A DNA stretch of 21,641 nucleotides. Source: an uncultured Eubacteriales bacterium. Lineage in GTDB: Bacteria; Bacillota_A; Clostridia; Lachnospirales; Cellulosilyticaceae. This document shows, piece after piece, positions 7,717 through 15,661 of this stretch. Position 1 is the first letter of the stretch; each line of letters starts with the position of its first letter. Where the stretch lies: positions 1 to 21,641 of the forward strand of contig USPX01000015.1 in assembly GCA_900556665.1 (NCBI GenBank). Reading direction: 5' to 3'. The notes under the pieces are model-generated. The model did not search any database and had not been told where the DNA came from. It saw only the letters and a list, made by a program, of their open reading frames with translations. Position numbers and translations under genes: made by a program.

Positions 7717-8229
7717 TTATTGTTTATGGTCAAAAACACTTTGCTGTCTTTCAAGCATTTGTTCTTCCCCTGGTTTTCCGTAATTTCCTACATGAGTATA
7801 CCCTTTTGTACTCCCTATCGCATTAATCATAAAATCTACGAATTCTAATGATTGATTCAGTAGTTCCTTGTTTAATTCACTTTGTCTCTTAAGTGTTGTA
7901 AGTTCTTCTTTTATTTTATCTCTTAAAGAAATAAGCTTACCACTCACCTCATTGGTTTCACCTAACTTAGCGGCTATAGTGGTAAGCGTTATTTCCTTAT
8001 AATTCATTCCCGTTACTATTCCAATATCTTTCATTAGAACTTCTCTTTTTTTATCTAAGATACCTAATCGACCTACGAATTGTTCTTCTGTACTTGTTAC
8101 TTCTCCTAGAAGTTCTAAGTTTTTTTCGATGATTGCTTGTTGCTTGTATTTAGCTAATTGATTTAAACCTTCATAGCATTCAATTTGTGCCTCTAAAACA
8201 TCTACAAATTCGTATATTATTCCTGCCAT
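7717..8229 (-). CDS. flgN: FlgN-family export chaperone
   Basis: FlgN binds FlgK and FlgL in the cytoplasm and delivers them to the export gate. The 170-residue product is almost wholly helical and charged: an N-terminal coiled segment (FVDVLEAQIECYEGLNQLAKYKQQAIIEKNLE), the family-typical EEQFVGRLGILDKKREVLMKDI, and a third helix (KLISLRDKIKEELTTLKRQSELNKELLNQSLEFV). Length matches B. subtilis FlgN (160 residues). The assignment rests on this pattern plus position: 6 bases after flgM, and just upstream of flgK and flgL. Its ribosome site overlaps the flgM stop, suggesting coupled translation. Confidence 0.92.
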   Translation of the reverse strand: MAGIIYEFVDVLEAQIECYEGLNQLAKYKQQAIIEKNLELLGEVTSTEEQFVGRLGILDKKREVLMKDIGIVTGMNYKEITLTTIAAKLGETNEVSGKLISLRDKIKEELTTLKRQSELNKELLNQSLEFVDFMINAIGSTKGYTHVGNYGKPGEEQMLERQQSVFDHKQ

Positions 8230-8235
8230 ATATCC

Positions 8236-8511
8236 TTAACCTCTAATATCATATTTAGATAGCATTTTTTCTGCAACTGCTGATGCTTTTACATTATAAG
8301 AATTATTGTTCATTTGTTCTTTAATCGTATCTACCTTATCTTGTCTTACATCAGGTACCTTAGCTAATGCTTGATATATTGTTCTAAAGTCTTTTGCTGT
8401 GCTAGATAAAGCAACTTCATCTTTACTTGACGTCTTGTTTACTTTACTAGAACTTGCGACACCACTTGTTTTATAGGTTTCATACATTTTATTAATCGCA
8501 TCTATTCTCAT
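8236..8511 (-). CDS. flgM: Anti-sigma-28 factor FlgM
   Basis: FlgM holds SigD inactive until the hook is complete and FlgM is exported or removed. The 91-residue product has a disordered, Ser/Lys-rich N-terminal half and the conserved C-terminal sigma-binding region: DEVALSSTAKDF, then VPDVRQDKVDTIKEQMNNNSYNVKASAVAEKML. Length matches B. subtilis FlgM (88). A TTG 57 bases upstream could extend the frame, but it lies inside the SigD promoter. The ATG at 8509-8511 follows AAAGGAG with 7-8 base spacing and is taken as the start. It is the first gene of the SigD-driven operon, so SigD would drive its own inhibitor, as in B. subtilis. Confidence 0.95.
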   Translation of the reverse strand: MRIDAINKMYETYKTSGVASSSKVNKTSSKDEVALSSTAKDFRTIYQALAKVPDVRQDKVDTIKEQMNNNSYNVKASAVAEKMLSKYDIRG

Positions 8512-8551
8512 ACTATCCGCTCCTTTACTACTTATTGTACTACTGTATATT

Positions 8552-8578
8552 ATATCGTCTTTTTTCAATGCTTCTTTA
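8552..8578 (-). promoter_or_regulatory. SigD (sigma-28) promoter of the flgM operon
   Basis: On the minus strand TAAA (8575-8578), 15 nt, then GACGATAT (8552-8559). This differs from the consensus TAAA-N15-gCCGATAT at one -10 position. Transcription would begin about 35 bases upstream of the flgM ATG. Confidence 0.9.
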
Positions 8579-8622
8579 ACGAAAATTTGAGGGCTCCTAT
8601 TAAAAATCCTTCAAATATAATA

Positions 8623-8668
8623 AAACAGGAAAGTTGACATTAAATTTCTAACATCTACTCCCCTGTTT
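8623..8668 (-). terminator. Long hairpin terminator after yvyF
   Basis: On the minus strand a 12-bp stem (two G-U pairs) joins the ends. One A-A mismatch follows, then six more pairs, closing an 8-nt loop. It starts 18 bases after the yvyF stop. The 3' arm is followed by ATTATATTTG, a weak U-tract. It would insulate recD2-comFC-yvyF from the SigD operon. Confidence 0.7.
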
Positions 8669-8686
8669 ATTATTTCATACCTTTTA

Positions 8687-9097
8687 TTAATGAATACGAT
8701 CTGACTTGAGAAATCTCATTCGTTCATTATGTTCTTCCTTCTTTTGGCTAGCTGTCATATCGTGTGCTACAGCAGATAATTCTCCTACTAATTGTGCTTT
8801 ACACTTATTACAATACTTACCTGTTATAATTGATTCACCACATCTTTCACATGTTAACATCATTGGTGAACCTGGTACAACTTCTAAGCGACCTTGTTTT
8901 AAAAAGCTTTGAATTAATTTCACTGATACTTTTGTTGCATCGCTTACTGTATTCATTGTTGCTCCAGGATTCTCTCTTAAGTAATCCTTTACTTTTTGGA
9001 ACTGTTCTTCTTCAATTTGCTTACATCTAGGACACACATTAGGTCCTGTAATATATTGATACATCTTTTTACAACGCGCACATACTTTTACTTCCAT
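8687..9097 (-). CDS. yvyF: YvyF-family flagellar operon protein (zinc-ribbon)
   Basis: This belongs to the family of B. subtilis YvyF, whose gene sits between comFC and flgM there as here; its function is not established. The 136-residue product has two Cys pairs at the N-terminus (C6/C9 and C22/C25), a helix-turn-helix-like middle (about 47-72, MNTVSDATKVSVKLIQSFLK), and two more Cys pairs (C83/C86 and C96/C99). Two structural zinc sites flanking a possible DNA- or protein-binding helix pair are therefore likely. The C-terminal tail is charged (SQKKEEHNERMRFLK). The gene lies 25 bases after comFC, with GGAGGGGA upstream of the ATG, and is probably co-transcribed with it. Regulatory function is an inference only. 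Confidence 0.88.
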   Translation of the reverse strand: MEVKVCARCKKMYQYITGPNVCPRCKQIEEEQFQKVKDYLRENPGATMNTVSDATKVSVKLIQSFLKQGRLEVVPGSPMMLTCERCGESIITGKYCNKCKAQLVGELSAVAHDMTASQKKEEHNERMRFLKSDRIH

Positions 9098-9122
9098 CGA
9101 ATCCCCTCCTGTTAGTTTATGC

Positions 9123-9869
9123 CTATTTCCCTATACAAACAATAATGACATATACATTGTCATTTTTAAGGCGTAAGTTTTCTTTTATTACTTTTATACA
9201 CTCTCTGATTGTCGCACCTGTTGTATATATATCGTCAATAATCGCTACTTGCTTTAATTCCGGATAATAATTTGTACTATGTTTAAATTTTATACTCCCC
9301 GTAATATTTTTCAATCTTTCTTCTCTGCTACACTGAGATTGTGGTTTAGTTTTTTTAGTACGTTCTAAGCAATCATATACAGGAATCCCTGTAAGGGTAT
9401 AAATTTCGTTTGCTAGATCTAAAGCTTGATTAAAACCCCTTTTACTTAATCGGTTTGGTGCTAGTGGCACTGGTACTAATCCATCAACCTGCATTTTCTC
9501 CAGCAAACCTACTTCGTTTATAAATAAACGTGCATACTCTTTTGCATATTGTCTAATTCCTTTATATTTCCATCTTAACACAGATTCTCTACATACCTCT
9601 TTATAAGGAAACAATGCAATAATACGTTCAATATGAGTTAAATCTAATCGCCCACATATCAAACATCTTTCTTCACCTAAATGATAGGGCCTACCACACT
9701 TAGGACAAATATGGTCTTTTAACAAATATGGTGTACATTTCTCACATAGGCTCCCTAACTCTAACTTATTTAAAATCTCACCACAAAGAATACATTTTCT
9801 AGGATAAATAACCTGCTTTAGCTTTTTAAGCCACTCTAGTTTTCCAAACCACTCTGGCCTTTTATCCAT
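9123..9869 (-). CDS. comFC: ComF-family phosphoribosyltransferase-like protein ComFC
   Basis: ComFC is needed for uptake of single-stranded DNA during natural transformation. The 248-residue protein has N-terminal zinc-ribbon Cys pairs (C26/C29, C42/C45, C55/C58, C69/C72) and a type-I PRTase domain with the conserved KRGFNQALDLA (143-153). The PRPP loop VAIIDDIYTTGAT is at 208-220. Length is typical for ComFC (about 240). The ATG follows an AGGAAGTG-like site. It lies 37 bases after recD2. The helicase ComFA and ComFB, which precede comFC in B. subtilis, are absent here. comFC alone does not show that this strain is competent. Confidence 0.94.
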   Translation of the reverse strand: MDKRPEWFGKLEWLKKLKQVIYPRKCILCGEILNKLELGSLCEKCTPYLLKDHICPKCGRPYHLGEERCLICGRLDLTHIERIIALFPYKEVCRESVLRWKYKGIRQYAKEYARLFINEVGLLEKMQVDGLVPVPLAPNRLSKRGFNQALDLANEIYTLTGIPVYDCLERTKKTKPQSQCSREERLKNITGSIKFKHSTNYYPELKQVAIIDDIYTTGATIRECIKVIKENLRLKNDNVYVIIVCIGK

Positions 9870-9906
9870 GTCACTTCACTTCCTGTTTATTATTTTCTAT
9901 AAGGTA

Positions 9907-12168
9907 CTATAACATCTGTGCCAAATGTAATGCTAAACTTGAATAACGCTCAATTTCTTTGTTATTATCAACCATCTTTTGTAAGGTTGCCTCAAGTCCT
10001 ACTGTTACTACTAATTTCTTAGCACGTGTAACTGCTGTATAAAGAAGATTTCTATTTAAAAGCATTGGTGGTCCACTATGCACTGGTATAATTACAACTG
10101 GATATTCACTCCCTTGTGATTTATGAATTGTAACAGCATACGCAAGTTCTAATTCATCTAATTGACTAAATTCATACTCTACAACCTTCTGATCATCAAA
10201 AGTTACAACTAATACTTCCATTTCTTCCTTTATGCTTGTGATAATGCCACAGTCTCCATTAAATACACCTGTACCTTCTTCTATAGGCATACCTGTTTTA
10301 CCAAGAATTTTCCACGGTGTATTATAGTTATTCTTAATCTGCATGACCTTATCTCCTTCTCTGAAGATAATGCCACGATATTCTTTTTCTGGTTTTAACT
10401 CATGGAAAGGATTAATGGCACTTTGAATGGCTTTGTTTAATTCATTAACCCCTACTACACCTTTTCGCATAGGTGCTAAAACCTGAATATCTTTAAGGCT
10501 ATCAAATCCCTGATATTTAGGAAGCCTTGTTTTTATGAGTTCAATAATGGTTGACTTAACTTCATCCTGCATACCACGTTTCATAAAGAAGAAGTCTGAA
10601 CCTTTTTCATTACAAACTGGATATTCTCCCTTATTAATGCGGTGAGCATTCATAACGATAGCACTTTTAGAAGCTTGTCTAAAGATTTGAACCAATCTTA
10701 CGGTATGAATACGACCACTTTTAATAATATCCTTCAGAACATTTCCTGCTCCTACAGATGGTAACTGATCTGCATCCCCAATTAAAATAAGACGCTGTCC
10801 TTCAACTACAGCTTTCATTAGTGCATTCATTAATGTGATATCTACCATAGACATCTCATCTACGATAATAACATCTGCTTCTAGAGGATTGTCCTCATTT
10901 TTATTGAACATCTGTTTCGCACTATCATCTCGCATATAGTTAATTTCTAGAAGTCTATGGATAGTTTGTGCTTCCATACCTGTTGCTTCACTCATACGCT
11001 TAGCTGCACGTCCTGTTGGTGCCGCCAAAAGTACGTCCTCACCTGCTTTTTCTAACATGTGTAAAATAGCATTAATTGTCGTTGTCTTCCCTGTACCAGG
11101 CCCCCCAGTAATAACTGTGACCCCATATGAAAGCACACTACGTACTGCCTCTTTTTGTTCTTCTACAAGTTCAATTCCTAACTCCTTTTCTGTATGTGCA
11201 AGTTCTTTCTCCACATCTAAATGTGTATCCTTTTGATAAAGGCTTGCAAGGTCAATAAGCTTTCTAGCTACTGCTTGCTCACTATAGTAGAGATAAGATA
11301 AGAATACACAAGGTATATCATTATAAGTTTTAATAATGATTTGTTTTGCAAAGGTTAATTCAATGAGTGCATTTTCAATTAAAGGATGTTCAAATGTTCC
11401 TGTTGCTAAGTAAGCATTGTACTCTTCTGGTAATAATAGCTTAATCGCGTCTTCCATTAAAGTTACCTTTGGTACATAAGTATGTCCATTACTTGAGAAG
11501 CTGGATAAAATGTATAACACGCCACTTTTAATACGATGTGGATCATCTCTTGCGATTCCTACTTGATGGGCAATTTCATCTGCTTTTTTAAATCCAATGC
11601 CCAATATATCATCCACTAAACGATAAGGCGTATTTCTAACAACTTCCATTGTTTGATCTTTATATTGTTTATAAATCTTAACCGCAAAAGTGGCTGTAAT
11701 ATTATACTCTTGTAAAAATAGCATTGCCTTACGTAATTCATATTGGGCATGAAAAACCTCACCAATCTCTGCTGCTTTCTTTTCACTAATCCCATTGATT
11801 TGTGCAAGTACTAAGGGCTCTTCTTCAATAATGCGAAAAGTATCTAGCCCAAAATGCTTTACTATTTTCTTAGCAGTCTTAGCACCTATGCCTTTAATCA
11901 CACCAGAAGCTAAATATTTTTCCATTCCCTGTACAGTTTTAGGCATGCTACGCTCTATAAGATCTACTTTAATTTGCTTACCGTAGATTGGATGATTGCT
12001 CCAACTTCCTACAATCTTAACCTCTTCACCTGCAAGGATTCCTGCCATTTCGCCTACACATGAAATCTCTTCACCTTCATATTCAATTGTACAAACGGTA
12101 TAGCCATTTTCTTGATTTTGAAAAATAATATCTTCTACTGTTGCTTCTAAGACAATTTGTTCACTCAA
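9907..12168 (-). CDS. recD2: ATP-dependent 5'-3' DNA helicase RecD2
   Basis: This is a superfamily-1B helicase of the RecD2 (YrrC) type, which acts in DNA repair and replication-fork maintenance without RecBC. The 753-residue protein has the RecD2-specific N-terminal region with OB-like start and helix-hairpin-helix segments (VIKGIGAKTAKKIVKHFG at 90-107, INGISEKKAAEIGEVF at 124-139, DDILGIGFKKADEIA at 186-200). Walker A GGPGTGKTT is at 355-363 and Walker B VIIVDEMSMVD at 433-443. IGDADQLPSVGAGN follows at 463-476. Late motifs TIHKSQGSEYPVV and LLYTAVTRAKK lie near the C-terminus. The start is TTG, supported by GGTG about 8 bases upstream and by length; the first internal ATG would remove part of the conserved N-terminus. 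Confidence 0.96.
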   Translation of the reverse strand: MSEQIVLEATVEDIIFQNQENGYTVCTIEYEGEEISCVGEMAGILAGEEVKIVGSWSNHPIYGKQIKVDLIERSMPKTVQGMEKYLASGVIKGIGAKTAKKIVKHFGLDTFRIIEEEPLVLAQINGISEKKAAEIGEVFHAQYELRKAMLFLQEYNITATFAVKIYKQYKDQTMEVVRNTPYRLVDDILGIGFKKADEIAHQVGIARDDPHRIKSGVLYILSSFSSNGHTYVPKVTLMEDAIKLLLPEEYNAYLATGTFEHPLIENALIELTFAKQIIIKTYNDIPCVFLSYLYYSEQAVARKLIDLASLYQKDTHLDVEKELAHTEKELGIELVEEQKEAVRSVLSYGVTVITGGPGTGKTTTINAILHMLEKAGEDVLLAAPTGRAAKRMSEATGMEAQTIHRLLEINYMRDDSAKQMFNKNEDNPLEADVIIVDEMSMVDITLMNALMKAVVEGQRLILIGDADQLPSVGAGNVLKDIIKSGRIHTVRLVQIFRQASKSAIVMNAHRINKGEYPVCNEKGSDFFFMKRGMQDEVKSTIIELIKTRLPKYQGFDSLKDIQVLAPMRKGVVGVNELNKAIQSAINPFHELKPEKEYRGIIFREGDKVMQIKNNYNTPWKILGKTGMPIEEGTGVFNGDCGIITSIKEEMEVLVVTFDDQKVVEYEFSQLDELELAYAVTIHKSQGSEYPVVIIPVHSGPPMLLNRNLLYTAVTRAKKLVVTVGLEATLQKMVDNNKEIERYSSLALHLAQML

Positions 12169-12200
12169 CTTTATTCACCACTTTACCTTCCATTTTTGTC

Positions 12201-12229
12201 AGTATAACATATATATATAAGTGGTGCAA
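12201..12229 (-). promoter_or_regulatory. SigA promoter of recD2 (extended -10)
   Basis: On the minus strand TTGCAC (12224-12229), a 17-nt spacer ending TGT, and TATACT (12201-12206). The TGn directly before the -10 makes an extended -10 element. It lies about 30 bases upstream of the TTG start. Confidence 0.8.
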
Positions 12230-12250
12230 AAATGGAATACTAAATAATAA

Positions 12251-12283
12251 AGAACCGGTTATAAGAAAATTATAACCGGTTCT
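12251..12283 (-). terminator. Terminator of the lipoprotein gene
   Basis: A perfect 13-bp stem pairs 12251-12263 with 12271-12283 around a 7-nt loop, followed on the minus strand by TTATTATTTA. It lies 33 bases past the stop at 12317. The stem itself is strand-symmetric, but no plus-strand gene approaches it. Confidence 0.85.
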
Positions 12284-12316
12284 TCGTTATTTTAGACTTG
12301 CTCGTGTCATCTTATA

Positions 12317-13522
12317 TTAGTTTTGTGTAATTGTAATTAAACCATATTCCTCATCTGATTCATATGTAAAACCTAATTTTTTAAGTGTTGCTGGTGTAAC
12401 ATATGATGTACCTTCAATCACTTTTGTTGTTACTTTCATTGTTTTTCCATCAACTACGATACTTGTTGTTTTTGTTTTACCATCATATTTTACTGGAATC
12501 TCTAATTGAGACATTGCATCTTTAAGTGGTACATAAATAGTATTCCCCTTAACAATTACTTCTGATTCATCAAAATAAGCTGCTTTTACTGTCATTATAT
12601 CTGTAAGTTCATCCATTGTATATACTACTGTACCTTCTGGAACTTTTACTTCTTTCGCTACTGCTTTTTTGTAGTCTGCTGTTAGTTTACAGTTAACTGC
12701 TACCTTTTCTTCATCTACAGTTAAAACTAAGTTAAATTCATCATCCATTTTTAAGCTATCATCTGCAAATTTGTATTCTACTTTTGCATTGCTACCTTTA
12801 ATCATTGGTTGAATTGTTTTTACAACTTCGTCCATACCAGCTGTTAATTCTTTTTCAAGTTCAGTAAAATCTTCTTCTGTCATTTGACCTGTTGCAATCA
12901 TACTTGTTTTGAATAAATCACTTGTACAGAATACTGTTATAAATTCTTTTCCTGCTTCAATAAGTTTTTCATCTGTTAATTCTATTGTGTATGTTCTATC
13001 ATTTTGAGCAATCTCAATATCTGTTTTAATGTCTTTGAACATATCAAGGTACTGAGTATTTAATTCTTTAGATAGGTCCATTCCTGGATAATCAATTCCT
13101 ATGTATTCAGATGTAATCGCTTTAAATTCTTTAGTAGTTTCCATTCCTGTTAAATTAAATAAATCCTCAAAGTATGATTTACTCATATAGACTTTATTGT
13201 CTTTAACCATTACTTTGATTGGAGAAAGTTTTATTTCACTAGATAAATCTAATACTTCTCCTTCTGCTTCTAACTTTTTAAGTACTAAAGTAGCTTCTGC
13301 AGAGTTTTCTTTTTGATTTGCATAACCACTCATTTCTGCAGTAACATTAACTTTTACGCCACCTGCTTCTAATGTAAATACAACGTCTCCCTTATACTCA
13401 CTAGCTTCCCAAGCATAGAACTTGTTAAATTCATCAAGTAAACTTAAGCCTGTTTTACTACAACCAATCATCATAATAGCTGTTAAAACTACCATGACTA
13501 AAGCTAATAATTTCTTTTTCAT
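12317..13522 (-). CDS. Lipoprotein with C-terminal copper-amine-oxidase-N-like domain
   Basis: The 401-residue protein starts with a lipoprotein signal (MKKKLLALVMVVLTAIMMIGC), so Cys21 should be lipidated and the protein anchored on the outer face of the membrane. Residues about 25-300 are rich in Lys, Glu and beta-type segments and are not recognised. About 312-401 (GNTIYVPLKDAMSQLEIPVKYDGKT, then SYVTPATLKKLGFTYE) resembles the copper amine oxidase N-terminal domain common in clostridial cell-surface proteins, where it is thought to aid wall or surface association. It carries no catalytic signature. The ATG follows AAAGGAG. It stands alone: its own terminator lies downstream, metK's terminator lies upstream, and a possible weak promoter (TTGAAA, 15-nt spacer, TATAAT, 13561-13587) precedes it. 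Function is unknown. Confidence 0.8.
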   Translation of the reverse strand: MKKKLLALVMVVLTAIMMIGCSKTGLSLLDEFNKFYAWEASEYKGDVVFTLEAGGVKVNVTAEMSGYANQKENSAEATLVLKKLEAEGEVLDLSSEIKLSPIKVMVKDNKVYMSKSYFEDLFNLTGMETTKEFKAITSEYIGIDYPGMDLSKELNTQYLDMFKDIKTDIEIAQNDRTYTIELTDEKLIEAGKEFITVFCTSDLFKTSMIATGQMTEEDFTELEKELTAGMDEVVKTIQPMIKGSNAKVEYKFADDSLKMDDEFNLVLTVDEEKVAVNCKLTADYKKAVAKEVKVPEGTVVYTMDELTDIMTVKAAYFDESEVIVKGNTIYVPLKDAMSQLEIPVKYDGKTKTTSIVVDGKTMKVTTKVIEGTSYVTPATLKKLGFTYESDEEYGLITITQN

Positions 13523-13652
13523 ATTCTATTCTCCTTTTCTAAGTATTCACACTTCTAAATATTATAATAATTTCAATCTTTTTTCAATACATATCCCTAT
13601 TTCAAATATATTACAGTACGTTTCGGTTTTAATTTTACCAGCTAATAAACCT

Positions 13653-13691
13653 AAAAAAAGGTGGCTATGAATTCTCTATCACAGCCACCTT
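13653..13691 (-). terminator. Intrinsic terminator of metK
   Basis: AAGGTGGCT (13658-13666) pairs with AGCCACCTT (13683-13691), with three more pairs inside after one mismatch. The minus-strand 3' arm ends in a run of seven T. Confidence 0.92.
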
Positions 13692-13756
13692 ATATACTCC
13701 ACCACTAACTTTTTTATTAACTCTCTATTGCTAAAATTAGCTTTCTATTGTTTAAA

Positions 13757-14941
13757 TTAAATTTCAGCTTTTAATGCTTCAGCTTTATCTGTTCTTTCCC
13801 ATGGTAAATCTACATCTGTACGACCGAAGTGACCATATGCTGCTGTTTGTTTGTAGATAGGTCTTCTAAGGTCTAACATTTTAATGATACCTGCTGGTCT
13901 AAGATCGAAGTGTTTATTTACAATCTCAACAAGTTTTTCATCACTTACGATACCTGTACCTTTTGTATTAACAAGTACTGATACTGGTTTAGCTACACCA
14001 ATTGCATAAGCAAGTTCAATTTCACATTGTTTAGCAAGTCCTGCTGCTACAATATTTTTAGCCACATATCTTGCTGCATAAGCTGCTGAACGGTCTACTT
14101 TTGTTGGATCTTTCCCTGAGAAAGCTCCACCTCCGTGACTTGCATAACCACCGTAAGTATCTACAATGATTTTACGTCCTGTAAGTCCAGCATCTCCAAC
14201 TGGTCCACCAATTACGAAACGTCCTGTTGGGTTGATGAAGTATTTTGTTTCATCATCTAAAAGTTCAGCTGGAACGATTGGTTTAATAACGTATTCCATA
14301 ATATCTTCATGAATTTGTTCTTGAGATACTGCTTCTGAGTGTTGTGTAGAAACTACGATTGTGTCGATTCTAACAACTTTGTCACCATCATATTCTACAG
14401 TTACTTGTGTTTTACCATCTGGTCTTAAGTATGGAAGTGTACCATTTTTACGTACTTCTGATAATCTTTTTGATAATCTGTGTGCAAGTGAAATTGGCAT
14501 TGGCATAAGTTCTGGTGTTTCATCACATGCGAAACCGAACATCATACCTTGATCTCCTGCTCCGATTGCTTCGATTGCTGAATCTGTCATTTCACCTTTT
14601 TTAGCTTCGAGTGCTTTATCTACACCCATAGCAATATCTGCTGATTGCTCATCTAAGGCAACAATTACGCCACAAGAGTGTCCATCGAAACCATATTCTG
14701 GTGCGTTGTACCCTATTTCATTAATTGTATTTCTTACGACTTTGTTAATGTCTACATAACAGTTAGTAGTAATTTCACCCATTACTAATACTAACCCTGT
14801 TGTAAGTGCTGTTTCACAAGCAACACGTGCATTTGGGTCTTTCTCAAAAATCGCATCTAAAACTGCATCTGACACTTGGTCTGCAATTTTATCTGGATGC
14901 CCTTCTGTTACTGATTCTGATGTAAATAATCTTCTTGCCAT
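13757..14941 (-). CDS. metK: S-adenosylmethionine synthetase
   Basis: MetK makes S-adenosylmethionine from methionine and ATP in the cytosol, with release of phosphate and pyrophosphate. At 394 residues it has the usual length. Visible signatures are GHPDK (14-18) in the ATP site, [12 protein letters not shown] (127-138), and the glycine-rich phosphate loop GGGAFSGKD (270-278) followed by [12 protein letters not shown]. No active-site residue appears to be missing. The ATG follows AAGGAGG with about 10 bases between. It is a single-gene unit with its own SigA promoter, SAM-sensing riboswitch and terminator, so high SAM should shut off its transcription. Confidence 0.98.
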   Translation of the reverse strand: MARRLFTSESVTEGHPDKIADQVSDAVLDAIFEKDPNARVACETALTTGLVLVMGEITTNCYVDINKVVRNTINEIGYNAPEYGFDGHSCGVIVALDEQSADIAMGVDKALEAKKGEMTDSAIEAIGAGDQGMMFGFACDETPELMPMPISLAHRLSKRLSEVRKNGTLPYLRPDGKTQVTVEYDGDKVVRIDTIVVSTQHSEAVSQEQIHEDIMEYVIKPIVPAELLDDETKYFINPTGRFVIGGPVGDAGLTGRKIIVDTYGGYASHGGGAFSGKDPTKVDRSAAYAARYVAKNIVAAGLAKQCEIELAYAIGVAKPVSVLVNTKGTGIVSDEKLVEIVNKHFDLRPAGIIKMLDLRRPIYKQTAAYGHFGRTDVDLPWERTDKAEALKAEI

Positions 14942-15013
14942 TTTTCATAGCCTCCTTTTTCTTTTGTAGAATTCCTGAAACTAAGCAAACAGCCTAGAAA
15001 GGCTATTTTTCTA

Positions 15014-15043
15014 ATAAAAAAACCTCATTCTAAGAATGAGGTT
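15014..15043 (-). terminator. Riboswitch expression-platform terminator upstream of metK
   Basis: AACCTCATTC (15021-15030) pairs with GAATGAGGTT (15034-15043) around a 3-nt loop, with a run of T on the minus strand. The 5' arm (AACCTCAT) can instead pair with ATGAGG of the aptamer P1 3' strand (about 15062-15067), giving the antiterminator expected when SAM is scarce. Confidence 0.93.
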
Positions 15044-15062
15044 TGCTATTCGTTCATTGATC

Positions 15063-15160
15063 CTCATCTTACGTATGTATATACGTGGGAATTGGCACCT
15101 TAGTATTAAACTAGGTTGCCGGGTTTCATAGGGCCCTGTCCCTCCACCTCTCTGGATAAG
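15063..15160 (-). ncRNA. SAM-I (S-box) riboswitch aptamer
   Basis: On the minus strand the element begins CTTATCCAGAGAGGTGGAGG and contains ATGAAACCCGGCAACC and GGTGCCAATTCC, then ends AGATGAG. These are the hallmark S-box segments. P1 pairs CTTATC (15155-15160) with GATGAG (15063-15068), including one G-U pair. SAM binding stabilises P1, frees the terminator and stops metK transcription. The terminator and antiterminator are both visible downstream. Confidence 0.98.
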
Positions 15161-15193
15161 AATTATTAAATTATTAAGTTTTAAGTCTCTCTC

Positions 15194-15222
15194 ATTATAA
15201 CGATATCATAATTACTTGTCAA
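15194..15222 (-). promoter_or_regulatory. Consensus SigA promoter of the metK riboswitch
   Basis: On the minus strand TTGACA (15217-15222), exactly 17 nt, then TATAAT (15194-15199), a perfect match to the vegetative consensus. It starts about 12 bases beyond the flgJ stop codon and lies about 35 bases upstream of the aptamer. Confidence 0.95.
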
Positions 15223-15234
15223 TAACCTTTTATT

Positions 15235-15645
15235 TTATATTTTTCCATTTATCTTTTCTAATTGGTTATTTTTTGTATCGTTCATACTATTTTGTGCCTT
15301 GTATGTATTGAGCATTTGCTTATACATGCTATCTGCAAGCCCTATACCACCTGCTTCTACCATCTCTTCACAAAGTGCATCTATCATATTATCTTCAAAC
15401 ATTTTCTCATAATCACCTTTTTGAGTGATTCCTTCATCTGTTAACATGCACTCTTTCATTTTCTTAAACACATAAGAAAGCATGTAAGTTTCAATTTCCT
15501 TACAACTCTCTTTAAGCTCATCTGTATCTTCCTTTTCCATAGCTTTTTCAAGCACTTCACTAAATTCACCATTTGTAAGTTTATTATTTTGTGTTATTAA
15601 ATCTTTTTGCAAGCTAGTTATTCCTTGAATATTTGTAATATCCAT
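15235..15645 (-). CDS. flgJ: FlgJ-type rod-binding protein (no muramidase domain)
   Basis: This is the counterpart of the N-terminal half of enteric FlgJ, thought to cap or scaffold the growing flagellar rod. The 136-residue product has the rod-binding domain at about 40-110: LKESCKEIETYMLSYVFKKMKECM, then GDYEKMFEDNMIDALCEEM and GGIGLADSMYKQML, which match the family pattern FE..ml...lk and G.glGLa..l..ql. The C-terminal peptidoglycan hydrolase domain of proteobacterial FlgJ is absent, so any wall hydrolysis must come from another protein. The start follows TAGGGGGCGG. It is the last gene after flhP (16-base gap), with no terminator of its own before the metK promoter. Confidence 0.88.
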   Translation of the reverse strand: MDITNIQGITSLQKDLITQNNKLTNGEFSEVLEKAMEKEDTDELKESCKEIETYMLSYVFKKMKECMLTDEGITQKGDYEKMFEDNMIDALCEEMVEAGGIGLADSMYKQMLNTYKAQNSMNDTKNNQLEKINGKI

Positions 15646-15661
15646 TTTATCCGCCCCCTAA

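Noticed and set aside
8512..8568. Longer FlgM starting at TTG
   Set aside because: The TTG lies between the SigD -35 and -10 boxes, so it would not be on the mRNA; the ATG at 8511 has a good ribosome site.
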